Source of the DNA: Bacteroides sp. UBA7335
GTDB taxonomy: Bacteria; Bacteroidota; Bacteroidia; Bacteroidales; Bacteroidaceae
DNA: 36,759 nt
Direction of reading: 5' to 3'
NCBI GenBank assembly: GCA_002471185.1
Contig: DKPL01000024.1
Span: 17,686-54,444 of the forward strand
Part shown: positions 28,001 to 35,835 of the stretch, one piece after another
How positions within the stretch are numbered: position 1 is the first letter of the stretch
How the letters are laid out: the number at the start of each line of letters is the position of its first letter
The notes under the pieces: generated by a model
Database searches by the model: none
What the model was told of the DNA's origin: nothing
Seen by the model: only the letters and a program-made list of their open reading frames with translations
Translations under genes and position numbers: made by a program

Positions 28001-29337
28001 CTTACGCTATGATGTTGCCTGGATTTTTGCCCGAAGTAGGTGATATGCTTGGACAGTACAAAGGAGGAAATGGATTTTCTCCGGGGTTGGGTTTTGCTTT
28101 TGGAATGACAGGCAATGATTATATTGATAAAGCTTTGCGCAACGGATGGCTGTCTAAAGACTCGGTGGTTAGTCCGGCTACTACCAATGCTCTTGAGGAT
28201 ATACAAGTCCGCATTGCTCTAGAGCCTATTCGTGATTTGAAGATTGACCTCACTGCAAGCCGCACTCGCAATAAATCGAATGAGATTCAATTTATGTTTG
28301 AGGGTAAACCAACATTGCAGAGTGGTAATTTCAATATGTCGATAATTACTATACGCAGTGCATTTGGGCGTCATAATGCTTCCAATGGATATGCTTCCGC
28401 TCCATTTTCAGACTTTTTAAATAACTTGGAGACCGTTCAACAACGTGTACAGGGACTGTATGCCGGAGCTACTCCAACTACACGCAATGATGCTTCTGTA
28501 TCGCCAACTGTAGGAACGGTTGATAAGTATTCTCCCGATGTGATGATACCTGCATTTTTGGCTGCATACACCGGGCGCAATCCCAATAGTGCATCTCTCA
28601 ATCTTTTCCCTAGTTTGTTTTCGATGATGCCTAATTGGCGACTGTCATATAGCGGACTGAGCAAGTTACCTTTCTTTCAGAAGCACTTTAAGAGTGTAAC
28701 AATCAATCATGCATATCGTAGTACGTATAGTGTAGGTAGTTACAATACATTTCAAAGCTTTCAAAGCTATATGGGCGATTTAGGGTTTATTGAAGACGTA
28801 ACCAATGGTATGCTTATCCCATCGAGTATGTATGATATCTCGGCAGTCTCTATTAACGAACAGTTTTCTCCACTTATTGGAGTTGACGTAAGCTTTAAGA
28901 ATGGTTTGACAGCAAAGGCAGAATATAAAATGTCGCGTATCTTGAATTTAAGTTTAACTGCCAATCAAATTGTCGAAACATCTTCGCGTGACTTTGTGTT
29001 AGGTATGGGATATAAGATTGTTGGGTTAGAATTGTTTCAAGGAAGAAATAGCCGTAACTCAAAGAATAAGGTGAGCAATGATTTGGCTTTGCGTGCTGAT
29101 GTCTCTTTTCGTAACCAAGATGCACTATGTAGAGATATTCAGACCATAACTACCCAGGCTACTAGTGGAAATAAGGCATTAAAGATTTCTCTTTCGGCCG
29201 ATTATACACTTAGCCGCTTTCTTAATATTCGTGTTTATTATGATCGTCAAAAGAATACTCCACTTGTTTCAGCTTCGGCATACTCGGTTACAAATGCTGA
29301 CTTTGGTATGAGCTTGAAGTTTTCATTAACACGCTAA
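22021..29337 (+). CDS. sprA: SprA/Sov, type IX secretion outer-membrane translocon
   Basis: Very large protein of 2438 residues, near the size of Flavobacterium johnsoniae SprA and Porphyromonas gingivalis Sov. SprA is known as a giant outer-membrane beta-barrel that carries substrates of the type IX secretion system to the cell surface. A signal peptide covers about residues 1-28 (cleavage VYA-Q). The SprA N-terminal signature FNIGPAEKIFGPGGVQIRT is at about 109-127, and many alternating amphipathic strands follow. The protein ends in LKFSLTR, consistent with a last beta strand. No other type IX genes (porK, L, M, N, V) are in the window, so a full secretion system is not shown here. SprA homologues also occur in species thought to lack complete systems. 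No frameshift is seen across the 7.3 kb. Confidence 0.95.
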   Translation: MLINRHRILRLISLMVLLIMWSAEGVYAQLVQPQPMPIVDEKVEYDALTNRYVIRTFVGGQEMEVPMILTPTEYLDWSMRRSMQDYFRQRNDSIFTNGKDKFDFTNMHFNIGPAEKIFGPGGVQIRTQGSAELSFGMTYNYVQNPTLPESMRKTWSFDFDEKININVNGKVGDKVSLDMNYNTDATFDFDSKKMKLKYEGKEDEIIKLLEAGNVSMTTGNSLIRGATSLFGIRADLQFGKLKLQTLISQQESESKTVTSKGGAQTIPFDFSADAYDENRHFFLAHYFRDTYDVNMSQLPNILSGVTISRIEVWITNKRSNYESPRNILAFSDLAESKNISPGTPWVSNSSTNLVPRNAANTLYQSMVDNYPMARDISAVNSLMQGIPGMEGGLNYEKIESARLLTSSEYELNATLGYISLKQTLQPDEVLAVAFEYTIKGQRYQVGEFASDIKETSNNLYVKLLKNTSNSPNSTVWDLMMKNVYSLNAYQVQKEKFTLNITMLSDTTGTHLRYIPEGKIAKIPLLKVMGLDRLNSQNQPGSNGFFDFVEGYTITAQNGRVYFPVVEPFGKHLRQAIGDNALADKYCFQELYDSTLTVAKQMAEKNRYRLQGEYRASSANEIKLGAMNIPRGSVHVSAGGRTLVENSDYTVDYTMGTVTIINQSIVDAGTPITVNLESNTVYSMQRKTMLGVNFSYDFSPNLQFGGTLMHLRERPMTTKVVIGEEPLSNTLWGFNLSWKKESQWLTNMVDKLPFVEATAPSNINLGLEFAQLVPGHGSGLQDDASYIDDFESTQRGIDIRQPINWQLSSTPYGARSKEGIVMFPEASETNNIAYGNNRAQMAWYHIDGLFTRRNSSLTPTHIKNDMDQLSNHYVREVYEQEVFPNKELNFQETNTLAVLNVAYYPNERGSYNLDRNLENDGRLKNPEKRWGGMMRRIETSDFETANIEYVEFWLMDPFIYADGDERGHISDNPEVNNAPAGGYLYLNLGDISEDILKDGKKFFENGLPLDGDASKVDQTVWGRVPKERSLVYAFDNSAGARRKQDVGLNGLSIVDERDYPTYMEYLAAVQSTLTESAYQKIWDSPAADKYHYFRGSDYDAEQKSILERYKYINNTEGNSTADEDSPEKYPTAAKTMPDIEDINQDNTLQEMEKYYQYRIHLDPTKLKVGENYVTDKRVAKVKLRNGTTEEVAWYQFKVPVRSGEAIGSIKDFKSIRFMRMFLTGFYKPVILRFATFELVSGDWRTYTDPLYNLQNPAPTVTGTLDVSTVNLEENADKTPVNYVMPPKISRVVDPSQPQLRQRNEQAMSLKIADLAAGDARAVYKNSTLDLRMYRQLKMFASAQALTDDATNLKDGELSVFIRFGSDYRSNFYEYEIPLSLTPAGHYNNDSEADRLMVWPIDNTLDIALSVFTSLKQKRNIAKNRPNSGVSYGKVYSEYDPDQPANKVSVMGNPSLAEVKTMMIGIRNNSRAKKSAEIWVNELRVADFDEDGGWAAQGNLNVQLSDVGSFNVAGHVETAGFGGLDQTMSERRLDDYYQYQFTTTFELGRFFPKAAQLTAPVYFSFSREKTMPKYNPLDKDMLLKDALDALPNKQAKDSLRNIANEITVYKNFSLSNMRFGVQSKNPMPYDPANFTLSYSFTKKHNQGSTTVYEDETDWRGAFSYNYSPVYRAWEPFKKMKTKSKWARIIKEFNLNYLPQSLAFNTDMNRHYYELQLRDMENLEDETGIPVSVSKNFLWNRDFALRWDLSKNLKMNFTSATHAEVEEPYGVLNRNIDPESYEARKDTIRHSLLHFGRPIDYQQSFNASYKLPFDKLPAIDWISTDLRFASSYNWDRGVILTDGVELGNTIANQRTFDVSSRINLETLYNKSPYLKAVNRKFASNTRNSRTTNQKKEKPKRYEKEIQLKKDTSVVVKHGLSHKKPKVTAMTVEGNRYPIRYKVVDANTIRIETRDSVRIKLTAIQGPKPEDSKWYKIGQSAARVGMMVRNISVTYKNTYAMMLPGFLPEVGDMLGQYKGGNGFSPGLGFAFGMTGNDYIDKALRNGWLSKDSVVSPATTNALEDIQVRIALEPIRDLKIDLTASRTRNKSNEIQFMFEGKPTLQSGNFNMSIITIRSAFGRHNASNGYASAPFSDFLNNLETVQQRVQGLYAGATPTTRNDASVSPTVGTVDKYSPDVMIPAFLAAYTGRNPNSASLNLFPSLFSMMPNWRLSYSGLSKLPFFQKHFKSVTINHAYRSTYSVGSYNTFQSFQSYMGDLGFIEDVTNGMLIPSSMYDISAVSINEQFSPLIGVDVSFKNGLTAKAEYKMSRILNLSLTANQIVETSSRDFVLGMGYKIVGLELFQGRNSRNSKNKVSNDLALRADVSFRNQDALCRDIQTITTQATSGNKALKISLSADYTLSRFLNIRVYYDRQKNTPLVSASAYSVTNADFGMSLKFSLTR

Positions 29338-29365
29338 GAAAAACTTTTTTATTTATAATATAATT

Positions 29366-29506
29366 ATGGTAACAACCGGAAAAAGCAGTAAGCGATTTGC
29401 TGCCGAAGGATTTAAGCCTTCAGCTAAAAAGAAAACAACAGGAAAAAGGGTCGGGAAGTCGAAACCGGCTAAAGCCAATAATCAATTGAACCGTAGAGTG
29501 AAATAG
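29366..29506 (+). CDS. Small basic hypothetical protein (46 residues)
   Basis: ATG 29366-29368 opens a 46-codon frame closing at TAG 29504-29506, 28 bases after sprA. The product is very basic (about 14 Lys/Arg against one Glu) and starts MVTTGKSSKRFAAEGFKPSA. It then becomes a Lys/Thr/Ser/Pro/Ala-rich tail ending in LNRRVK. The composition resembles histone-like or ribosome- or RNA-binding tails. There is no signal peptide or membrane helix. It precedes a terminator, so it would be the last cistron of the ruvA-sprA unit. I do not recognise the family. Confidence 0.6.
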   Translation: MVTTGKSSKRFAAEGFKPSAKKKTTGKRVGKSKPAKANNQLNRRVK

Positions 29507-29554
29507 AAATAATTTATGGCAGTGCTTAGTGATGGCTAAATGCTATAAAACAAA

Positions 29555-29597
29555 TGCGAGCTAGATTCAGAATTGAATGTTAGCTCGCACTGTTTTT
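29555..29597. terminator. Bidirectional terminator after the small ORF and the transporter gene
   Basis: TGCGAGCTA (29555-29563) pairs with TAGCTCGCA (29581-29589), and an inner ATTCA/TGAAT pair (565-569 with 574-578) extends it. CTGTTTTTATT follows on the plus strand and TTTGTTTTATAG on the minus strand. It lies between the converging ruvA-sprA unit and the transporter. Confidence 0.88.
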
Positions 29598-29617
29598 ATT
29601 AATAGTATAACTCTACG

Positions 29618-31285
29618 TTACATCATTAGCAACAAAATGAGTTGACCTGAGATAATGCGTAAAAACATAGTAAGTGGATAAACTGTTGAATATCCTACTG
29701 CAGGTGCATCATTATTTGATACTTGATTAGAGTAAGCCAATGCCGGTGGATCGGTAGTACTACCGGCCAATAGCCCCATTAAAGTGAAATAGTTTACTTT
29801 ATAGTAAATGCGTGCCACTATACCAATAATAAGTAGTGGGATAACCGTGATTAAAAATCCGTATCCTACATATAATAATCCGTCACCATCAACAACTGTA
29901 CTTACAAAGTTTGCACCTGCTTCGATTCCCACACTTGCTAAGAATAGTACAATACCAATTTCACGCAACATCAAATTGGCACTCATCGTTGTATAAGTTA
30001 CCAAATGTAGTTTGTAGCCAAAGCGACCAATAAGAATAGCAACTACCAACGGACCTCCGGCTAAACCTAGTTTTACGGGTGTGGGCATACCAGGAAATGC
30101 AATAGGAATGCTACCTAATAGAATACCTAAGAATATTCCAATAAAGATTGTTACAATGTTAGGATGGTCTAAGCGTTTTAATGAATTACCTAAGACACTC
30201 GCTACACGTTCAACTGCATCTTGTTGTCCTACCACCATTACACGGTCACCTACTTGCAATTTTAGGTGTGGATCAGCAAAAAGGTCCATACCTGAACGGT
30301 TTACACGAGTGATGTTGACACCGTATAAACCACGAAAATGCAAATCGCCTAAACGCTTACCGTTGATTTCCGACTTCGTGATTAATATGCGACGAGATAC
30401 CATCGGCATATCTTGTTTCTCCCAATCAACATCTACCTCTTTACCAATAAAAGCAATAATAGCTGCTGTATCTTCTTCCGAACAAACAATGAATACTTGA
30501 TCACCTACATGAAACTCAGTCTTATGCACAGGGATAGTAACGTGGCCATCGTGGCGTAGACGCGAACAAACAAATGGACGACCCAAAAGATCTTTGACTT
30601 GAAGTAATGTTTTGCCTTGTAAAGCTTCATTGCGTATTTCCAAGCTCATAAGATGTGGCTTATGCTTCAACTGCTCGCTATTTTGATTTTGCAACTCTTC
30701 TTCTTCCTTTGTCATATTGATGCGGAAGATGTATCGGATGGCAATAATAGAGCCAATGATACCTACTACACCTAATGGATAGGCACAGGCATATCCCAAA
30801 GCTATTTGTGGACCCGAATAGTTGAGTTGAGTTAAAGCCTCTTGAGCAGCACCTAGTCCAGGTGTGTTTGTTACTGCACCATATAATATACCAACCATCA
30901 TAGGTAGCTCAATGTTGCCATTAGCTATAAAATAGATGCTCAGTGCCACAATGATATTGAGGGCAACTATGCCTACTGCTAGAAGGTTGAGGCTCATTCC
31001 TCCTTTTTTGAAAGACGAAAAGAAACTTGGTCCAACTTGTAAACCGATGCAGAAGACAAATAATATTAAGCCAAACTCACGAATGAAATGCAAAATGTGA
31101 ATATCACCTGTGAAGCCAAAATGTCCCATTAAAATGCCTGTAAACAAAACAAACGTAACACCCAATGAAACTCCGAAGATTTTAATCTTTCCCAAGAGAA
31201 CTCCCGCTGATATCACAAACGCATAAAGAAACACAATGTGAGCAACAGAACTAGGATCCCATAACAATTTTTCTATCCAATCCAT
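29618..31285 (-). CDS. YidE/AspT-type transporter with two RCK_C domains
   Basis: Inner-membrane protein of 555 residues of the aspartate:alanine exchanger (AAE) family. Two halves, each of about five to six helices (about 10-188 and 374-555), flank a cytoplasmic region with two TrkA-C/RCK_C domains (about 210-285 and 295-370). The conserved loops [13 protein letters not shown] (139-151) in the first half and [13 protein letters not shown] in the second are the duplicated signature of this family. The substrate is unknown; AspT exchanges aspartate for alanine. The regulatory domains could bind a nucleotide or a small anion. It is a single gene with its own promoter. Confidence 0.9.
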   Translation of the reverse strand: MDWIEKLLWDPSSVAHIVFLYAFVISAGVLLGKIKIFGVSLGVTFVLFTGILMGHFGFTGDIHILHFIREFGLILFVFCIGLQVGPSFFSSFKKGGMSLNLLAVGIVALNIIVALSIYFIANGNIELPMMVGILYGAVTNTPGLGAAQEALTQLNYSGPQIALGYACAYPLGVVGIIGSIIAIRYIFRINMTKEEEELQNQNSEQLKHKPHLMSLEIRNEALQGKTLLQVKDLLGRPFVCSRLRHDGHVTIPVHKTEFHVGDQVFIVCSEEDTAAIIAFIGKEVDVDWEKQDMPMVSRRILITKSEINGKRLGDLHFRGLYGVNITRVNRSGMDLFADPHLKLQVGDRVMVVGQQDAVERVASVLGNSLKRLDHPNIVTIFIGIFLGILLGSIPIAFPGMPTPVKLGLAGGPLVVAILIGRFGYKLHLVTYTTMSANLMLREIGIVLFLASVGIEAGANFVSTVVDGDGLLYVGYGFLITVIPLLIIGIVARIYYKVNYFTLMGLLAGSTTDPPALAYSNQVSNNDAPAVGYSTVYPLTMFLRIISGQLILLLMM

Positions 31286-31308
31286 AATACCTTTTATTAA
31301 AAATTGTG

Positions 31309-31338
31309 CAAAATTAAGTAGAACACGCCATGTGGCAA
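31309..31338 (-). promoter_or_regulatory. Promoter of the transporter gene
   Basis: On the minus strand, TTTTG ending at 31336 is followed by exactly 19 bases and then TAATTTTG (31316-31309) with C after it. This is a full TTG-N19-TAnnTTTG match. The leader would be roughly 15-20 bases. Confidence 0.65.
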
Positions 31339-31402
31339 AACAAAACCATTATTAATTTTTTGGATTTGGTGAAACAAGTTACAAATTGATAGTTTAAGGC
31401 TT

Positions 31403-31422
31403 TTGCTAAGTCCAAATAGCAA
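31403..31422. promoter_or_regulatory. Inverted repeat between the transporter and mutA promoters
   Basis: TTGCTA-N8-TAGCAA is a perfect 6-bp dyad about 70 bases upstream of the mutA -7 element and about 65 bases beyond the -33 of the divergent transporter promoter. It could be a regulator site, but a dyad this short may occur by chance in AT-rich DNA. Nothing else is recognised in 31339-31490. Confidence 0.25.
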
Positions 31423-31490
31423 TATTGACACTATGATAGGAAGCGATGCGAAATTTCCCTAAAAAACATCTCGTATATAAACAATTTATA

Positions 31491-31498
31491 TATCTTTG
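31491..31498 (+). promoter_or_regulatory. -7 element of the mutAB promoter
   Basis: TATCTTTG followed by C fits TAnnTTTG exactly. No TTG lies at the -33 distance. The leader to ATG 31600 would be about 95 bases and shows no cobalamin aptamer. Confidence 0.55.
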
Positions 31499-31599
31499 CC
31501 CGACTGACCTTTATACATTTTGAAAGAAATAGAAGGTTTAAACTCAATAAAAAACTTGAATAAAACATTTTAATTTTCGTTTTAAATCAATTATAAACT

Positions 31600-33498
31600 A
31601 TGGCAGACAGTAAAGAAAAGCTCTTCTCAGATTTTTCTCCTGTATCAACTGATCAGTGGATGGATAAAGTAACAGCAGACCTTAAAGGTGCTGATTATGA
31701 GAAGAAACTTGTTTGGAAAACCAATGAAGGTTTTAAAGTGAAACCCTTCTACCGAATGGAGGATCTTGAAGGATTAAAAACTACAGAAGCGTTACCGGGA
31801 GTATTCCCTTATCTGCGAGGTACTAAGAAAAATAGTAATGCATGGCTAGTGCGTCAGGAGATTAGAGTAGAATCTCCAGAACAAGCCAATGCTAAAGCTT
31901 TGGATATATTGAATAAAGGTGTTGACTCTCTTTCTTTCCATGTGAAAGCAAAAGAGCTTGATGCTAACTATATAGCTACTTTATTGAAAGATATTTGTGC
32001 CGACTGTGTTGAGTTAAACTTTTCAGTTTGTCAAGGACATGCGGTTGGCTTAGCTAATTTGTTGGTTGAGTATTTCCAAAAGAAAGACTATGATGTAACA
32101 AAACTACAAGGATCTATCAATTTCGATTATTTCGATAAGATGATTTCTAAGGGTAAGGAAAAGGGCGATATGGTGCAAACTGCTAAAGCTCTTATTGAAG
32201 CTACCCAATCTCTTCCCTTCTATCGTGTGCTTAATGTTCATGCTATTTCATTAAACAATGCCGGTGCATATATCTCTCAAGAGTTGGGCTATGCTTTGGC
32301 TTGGGGTAATGAATATATGAGTCAACTAACCGAAGCTGGAGTGCCTGCTGCTGTAGTTGCGAAGAAAATCAAATTCCATTTTGGTGTAAGCTCTAACTAC
32401 TTCCTTGAAATTGCGAAATTCCGTGCAGCTCGTATGCTTTGGGCTAACATTGTGGCTTCTTACAATCCTCAGTGTGTGCGCGATTGCGATAATAAAGGTC
32501 TTAATGGCGAATGCCGTTGTGCTGCAAAGATGAAAGTACATGCCGAAACATCAACTTTCAACTTGACTCTTTATGATGCACATGTGAATTTGCTTCGTAC
32601 TCAAACCGAAGCCATGAGTGCTGCATTGGGTGGAGTAGACTCAATGACTGTGTCTCCATTCGATAAAACATATCAGATGCCTGATGAGTTTTCTGAACGC
32701 TTGGCTCGCAATCAACAATTATTGTTGAAAGAAGAGTCGCACTTTGATAAAGTGGTTGATGCTGCCGGTGGATCTTACTATATTGAAAACCTTACAGTTT
32801 CTATTGCAAAACAAGCTTGGGAGTTATTCCTGTCGGTTGTTGAGGCTGGCGGATTCTATGCTGCACTCAAAGCGGGTACTGTGCAGGCTGCTGTAAACGA
32901 GAGCAATAAGGCGCGTCATAAAGCGGTGGCTCAACGTCGCGAAATATTATTGGGTACAAACCAATATCCTAACTTCACAGAGGTGGCTGGCGAAAAACGT
33001 CCTATCGAAGCTAAATGTTGCTGTGGTGGTAATGATACTTGCGAGAAAGATGTTGATACGCTTAACTTTGAGCGTGCAGCAAGTCAGTTCGAAGCACTTC
33101 GTCTTCAAACAGAAGCATCTGGCAAACGTCCAAAAGCATTTATGTTGACTATTGGTAATTTAGCTATGCGTCAGGCGCGTGCTCAATACGCTTGCAACTT
33201 CCTTGGTTGTGCCGGATACGAAGTTGTTGATAACTTAGGATTCGAAACTGTTGAAGCCGGAGTTGAAGCTGCTATGGCTGCCAATGCCGATGTTGTGGTG
33301 CTTTGCTCGAGCGATGATGAATATGCTCAATACGCTATTCCTGCATTCAAAGCAGTAGATGGGCGTGCTGTGTTTATCGTTGCAGGTAACCCTGAATGTA
33401 CCGATGAACTAAAAGCTGCCGGTATTGAAAACTTCATCCATGTACGTGTCAACGTATTGGAAACTTTGAAAGATCTTAACGCTAAACTTTTGAAGTAA
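31600..33498 (+). CDS. mutA: Methylmalonyl-CoA mutase small subunit
   Basis: Non-catalytic partner of MutB in the adenosylcobalamin-dependent interconversion of succinyl-CoA and methylmalonyl-CoA. This step leads to propionate in many Bacteroidales. The protein has 632 residues. The TIM-barrel part (about 40-460) keeps family segments such as [17 protein letters not shown] (274-290) and DAAGGSYYIENLT (387-399). The C-terminal part is the degenerate cobalamin-binding fold and lacks the DxHxxG motif, as expected for this subunit. Two cysteine clusters stand out: C292, C296, C305 and C307, and C473, C474, C475 and C481. mutB follows after 35 bases. Confidence 0.96.
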   Translation: MADSKEKLFSDFSPVSTDQWMDKVTADLKGADYEKKLVWKTNEGFKVKPFYRMEDLEGLKTTEALPGVFPYLRGTKKNSNAWLVRQEIRVESPEQANAKALDILNKGVDSLSFHVKAKELDANYIATLLKDICADCVELNFSVCQGHAVGLANLLVEYFQKKDYDVTKLQGSINFDYFDKMISKGKEKGDMVQTAKALIEATQSLPFYRVLNVHAISLNNAGAYISQELGYALAWGNEYMSQLTEAGVPAAVVAKKIKFHFGVSSNYFLEIAKFRAARMLWANIVASYNPQCVRDCDNKGLNGECRCAAKMKVHAETSTFNLTLYDAHVNLLRTQTEAMSAALGGVDSMTVSPFDKTYQMPDEFSERLARNQQLLLKEESHFDKVVDAAGGSYYIENLTVSIAKQAWELFLSVVEAGGFYAALKAGTVQAAVNESNKARHKAVAQRREILLGTNQYPNFTEVAGEKRPIEAKCCCGGNDTCEKDVDTLNFERAASQFEALRLQTEASGKRPKAFMLTIGNLAMRQARAQYACNFLGCAGYEVVDNLGFETVEAGVEAAMAANADVVVLCSSDDEYAQYAIPAFKAVDGRAVFIVAGNPECTDELKAAGIENFIHVRVNVLETLKDLNAKLLK

Positions 33499-33533
33499 GT
33501 AATTCATTATTCGTTTAATCGTAAATTAAGAAC

Positions 33534-35681
33534 ATGAAACCAGATTTTAAAAACTTAGATATATATGCAGCATTTCAGCCTGTCAATGGTGCTGAATGGC
33601 AAAAGGCTAACGGAGTAGCTGCCAATTGGGAAACTCCCGAACACATTGCTGTGAAGCCTGTTTATACCAAGGAAGATTTGGAAGGTATGGAGCATTTAGA
33701 TTATGCTGCGGGGCTTCCTCCTTACTTGCGTGGCCCTTACTCAGTGATGTACACACTTCGTCCTTGGACGATCCGTCAGTATGCCGGATTCTCTACTGCC
33801 GAAGAATCAAATGCTTTCTATCGTCGTAACCTTGCTTCCGGACAGAAAGGTCTTTCTGTTGCATTCGACTTGGCTACGCACCGCGGTTACGACCCCGATC
33901 ATGAACGTGTGGTTGGTGACGTAGGTAAAGCGGGTGTATCTATCTGTTCGCTTGAAAATATGAAAGTTTTGTTCGATGGTATTCCATTGAATAAGATGTC
34001 AGTATCTATGACAATGAATGGTGCTGTGCTTCCGGTTATGGCCTTTTACATCAATGCCGGACTTGAGCAAGGTGCTAAATTGGAAGAGATGGCTGGTACT
34101 ATCCAAAACGATATCTTGAAAGAATTCATGGTGCGTAATACATACATCTACCCACCTGCATTCTCAATGAAGATTATCTCTGACATCTTTGAATATACCT
34201 CTCAAAAGATGCCTAAGTTCAACTCTATTTCTATCTCTGGATACCACATGCAAGAAGCAGGTGCTACTGCAGATATTGAGTTGGCATATACACTTGCCGA
34301 TGGTCTTGAATACTTGCGTGCAGGTACTGCAGCAGGTATCGATATTGATGCTTTTGCCCCACGTTTGTCATTCTTCTGGGCTATTGGTACCAACCACTTT
34401 ATGGAGATTGCTAAGATGCGTGCTGCTCGTATGCTTTGGGCTAAGATTGTAAAACAATTCAATCCTAAGAACCCTAAATCATTGGCATTGCGTACTCACT
34501 CGCAAACTTCAGGATGGTCGCTTACTGAGCAAGATCCATTCAACAACGTAGGTCGTACGTGTATTGAGGCAATGGCTGCTGCATTGGGACATACTCAATC
34601 GTTGCATACCAATGCTTTGGATGAAGCTATCGCTCTTCCTACCGATTTCTCGGCTCGTATTGCTCGTAATACTCAAATCTATATTCAAGAAGAAACTTAT
34701 GTATGTAAGAACGTTGATCCATGGGGTGGTTCTTATTATGTAGAGAACTTGACTCACGAATTGGCTCACAAAGCTTGGGAACATATTCAAGAGATTGAGA
34801 AACTTGGAGGTATGGCACTTGCTATCGAAACCGGACTTCCTAAGATGCGTATCGAAGAAGCTGCTGCTCGTACTCAAGCTCGTATTGATAGCGGCACACA
34901 AACCATTGTAGGTGTGAATAAATATCGTCTCGAAAAAGAAGATCCAATCGATATTCTTGAGGTAGACAACACTGCTGTTCGCAAAGAGCAAATCGAAAAC
35001 TTGGAACGTTTGAAAGCCGGTCGCAATCAAGCTGAAGTTGACTTAGCTCTTGAAGCAATCACGAAGTGTGTAGAAACTGGCGAAGGAAACTTGCTTGAAC
35101 TAGCCGTAGAGGCTGCTCGTGTACGCGCTACATTGGGCGAAATCTCATTGGCTTGCGAAACAGTTGTAGGTCGCTATAAAGCAATAATCAGAACAATATC
35201 AGGCGTGTATTCATCAGAAAGTAAAAATGATAGTGACTTCCGTAAGGCTTGCGAGCTAACCGAGAAGTTTGCGAAGAAGGAAGGTCGTCAACCTCGTATC
35301 ATGATTGCCAAAATGGGACAAGACGGTCACGACCGTGGTGCCAAAGTAGTAGCAACGGGTTATGCCGATTGTGGTTTCGACGTAGATATGGGACCATTGT
35401 TCCAAACTCCAGCCGAAGCGGCTCGTGAGGCTGTCGAAAATGATGTGCACGTAGTAGGTGTTTCCTCTTTGGCTGCCGGACATAAAACGTTGGTTCCACA
35501 GATTATCGAAGAGTTGAAGAAACTTGGTCGCGAAGATATCATCGTGATAGCCGGTGGTGTAATTCCTGCACAAGATTACGACTTCTTGTATCAATCGGGT
35601 GTGGCTGCCATCTTTGGTCCTGGTACTCCGGTTGCTAAAGCAGCTTGCCAAATCTTAGATATTTTGATGGACGAAGAGTAA
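33534..35681 (+). CDS. mutB: Methylmalonyl-CoA mutase large (catalytic) subunit
   Basis: Catalytic, B12-binding subunit of 715 residues, the usual length. The barrel domain starts with the conserved [20 protein letters not shown] region (about 64-83) and includes [16 protein letters not shown] and [17 protein letters not shown]. The C-terminal B12 domain has D597-G-H599-D-R-G602 (DxHxxG), where H599 is the lower ligand of cobalt. The downstream [14 protein letters not shown] and [11 protein letters not shown] segments complete the cobalamin pocket. The pair mutA-mutB needs no other gene nearby, but the methylmalonyl-CoA epimerase and the meaB-type chaperone are not in this window. Confidence 0.98.
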   Translation: MKPDFKNLDIYAAFQPVNGAEWQKANGVAANWETPEHIAVKPVYTKEDLEGMEHLDYAAGLPPYLRGPYSVMYTLRPWTIRQYAGFSTAEESNAFYRRNLASGQKGLSVAFDLATHRGYDPDHERVVGDVGKAGVSICSLENMKVLFDGIPLNKMSVSMTMNGAVLPVMAFYINAGLEQGAKLEEMAGTIQNDILKEFMVRNTYIYPPAFSMKIISDIFEYTSQKMPKFNSISISGYHMQEAGATADIELAYTLADGLEYLRAGTAAGIDIDAFAPRLSFFWAIGTNHFMEIAKMRAARMLWAKIVKQFNPKNPKSLALRTHSQTSGWSLTEQDPFNNVGRTCIEAMAAALGHTQSLHTNALDEAIALPTDFSARIARNTQIYIQEETYVCKNVDPWGGSYYVENLTHELAHKAWEHIQEIEKLGGMALAIETGLPKMRIEEAAARTQARIDSGTQTIVGVNKYRLEKEDPIDILEVDNTAVRKEQIENLERLKAGRNQAEVDLALEAITKCVETGEGNLLELAVEAARVRATLGEISLACETVVGRYKAIIRTISGVYSSESKNDSDFRKACELTEKFAKKEGRQPRIMIAKMGQDGHDRGAKVVATGYADCGFDVDMGPLFQTPAEAAREAVENDVHVVGVSSLAAGHKTLVPQIIEELKKLGREDIIVIAGGVIPAQDYDFLYQSGVAAIFGPGTPVAKAACQILDILMDEE

Positions 35682-35709
35682 TTAGCGCTTCATCTATTGA
35701 TAGATAATT

Positions 35710-35745
35710 AAAAGCCTCATATCACGAAAGTAATATGAGGCTTTT
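35710..35745. terminator. Bidirectional terminator after mutB
   Basis: AAAAGCCTCATAT (35710-35722) pairs perfectly with ATATGAGGCTTTT (35733-35745) around a 10-base loop. T runs follow in both directions (CTTTTTAATG on plus, TTTTAATTATC on minus). It serves mutAB and, on the minus strand, the carbonic anhydrase gene ending at 35836. Confidence 0.92.
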
Positions 35746-35835
35746 TAATGTAATATGATGTTTTCACTATACCTAATATACAGTAGGTCATGTTAAGTAT
35801 ATAAGTGAACTTTTTTAATGTTTTTAAGCTAGCTT

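Noticed and set aside
27730..28206. 158-codon minus-strand ORF inside sprA
   Set aside because: It is antisense to the intact sprA frame and shows no domain, signal or promoter.
31499..31599. Possible second cobalamin riboswitch before the B12-dependent mutAB
   Set aside because: The leader is AT-rich and lacks both the GGGAA..CCCGC core and the B12 box.
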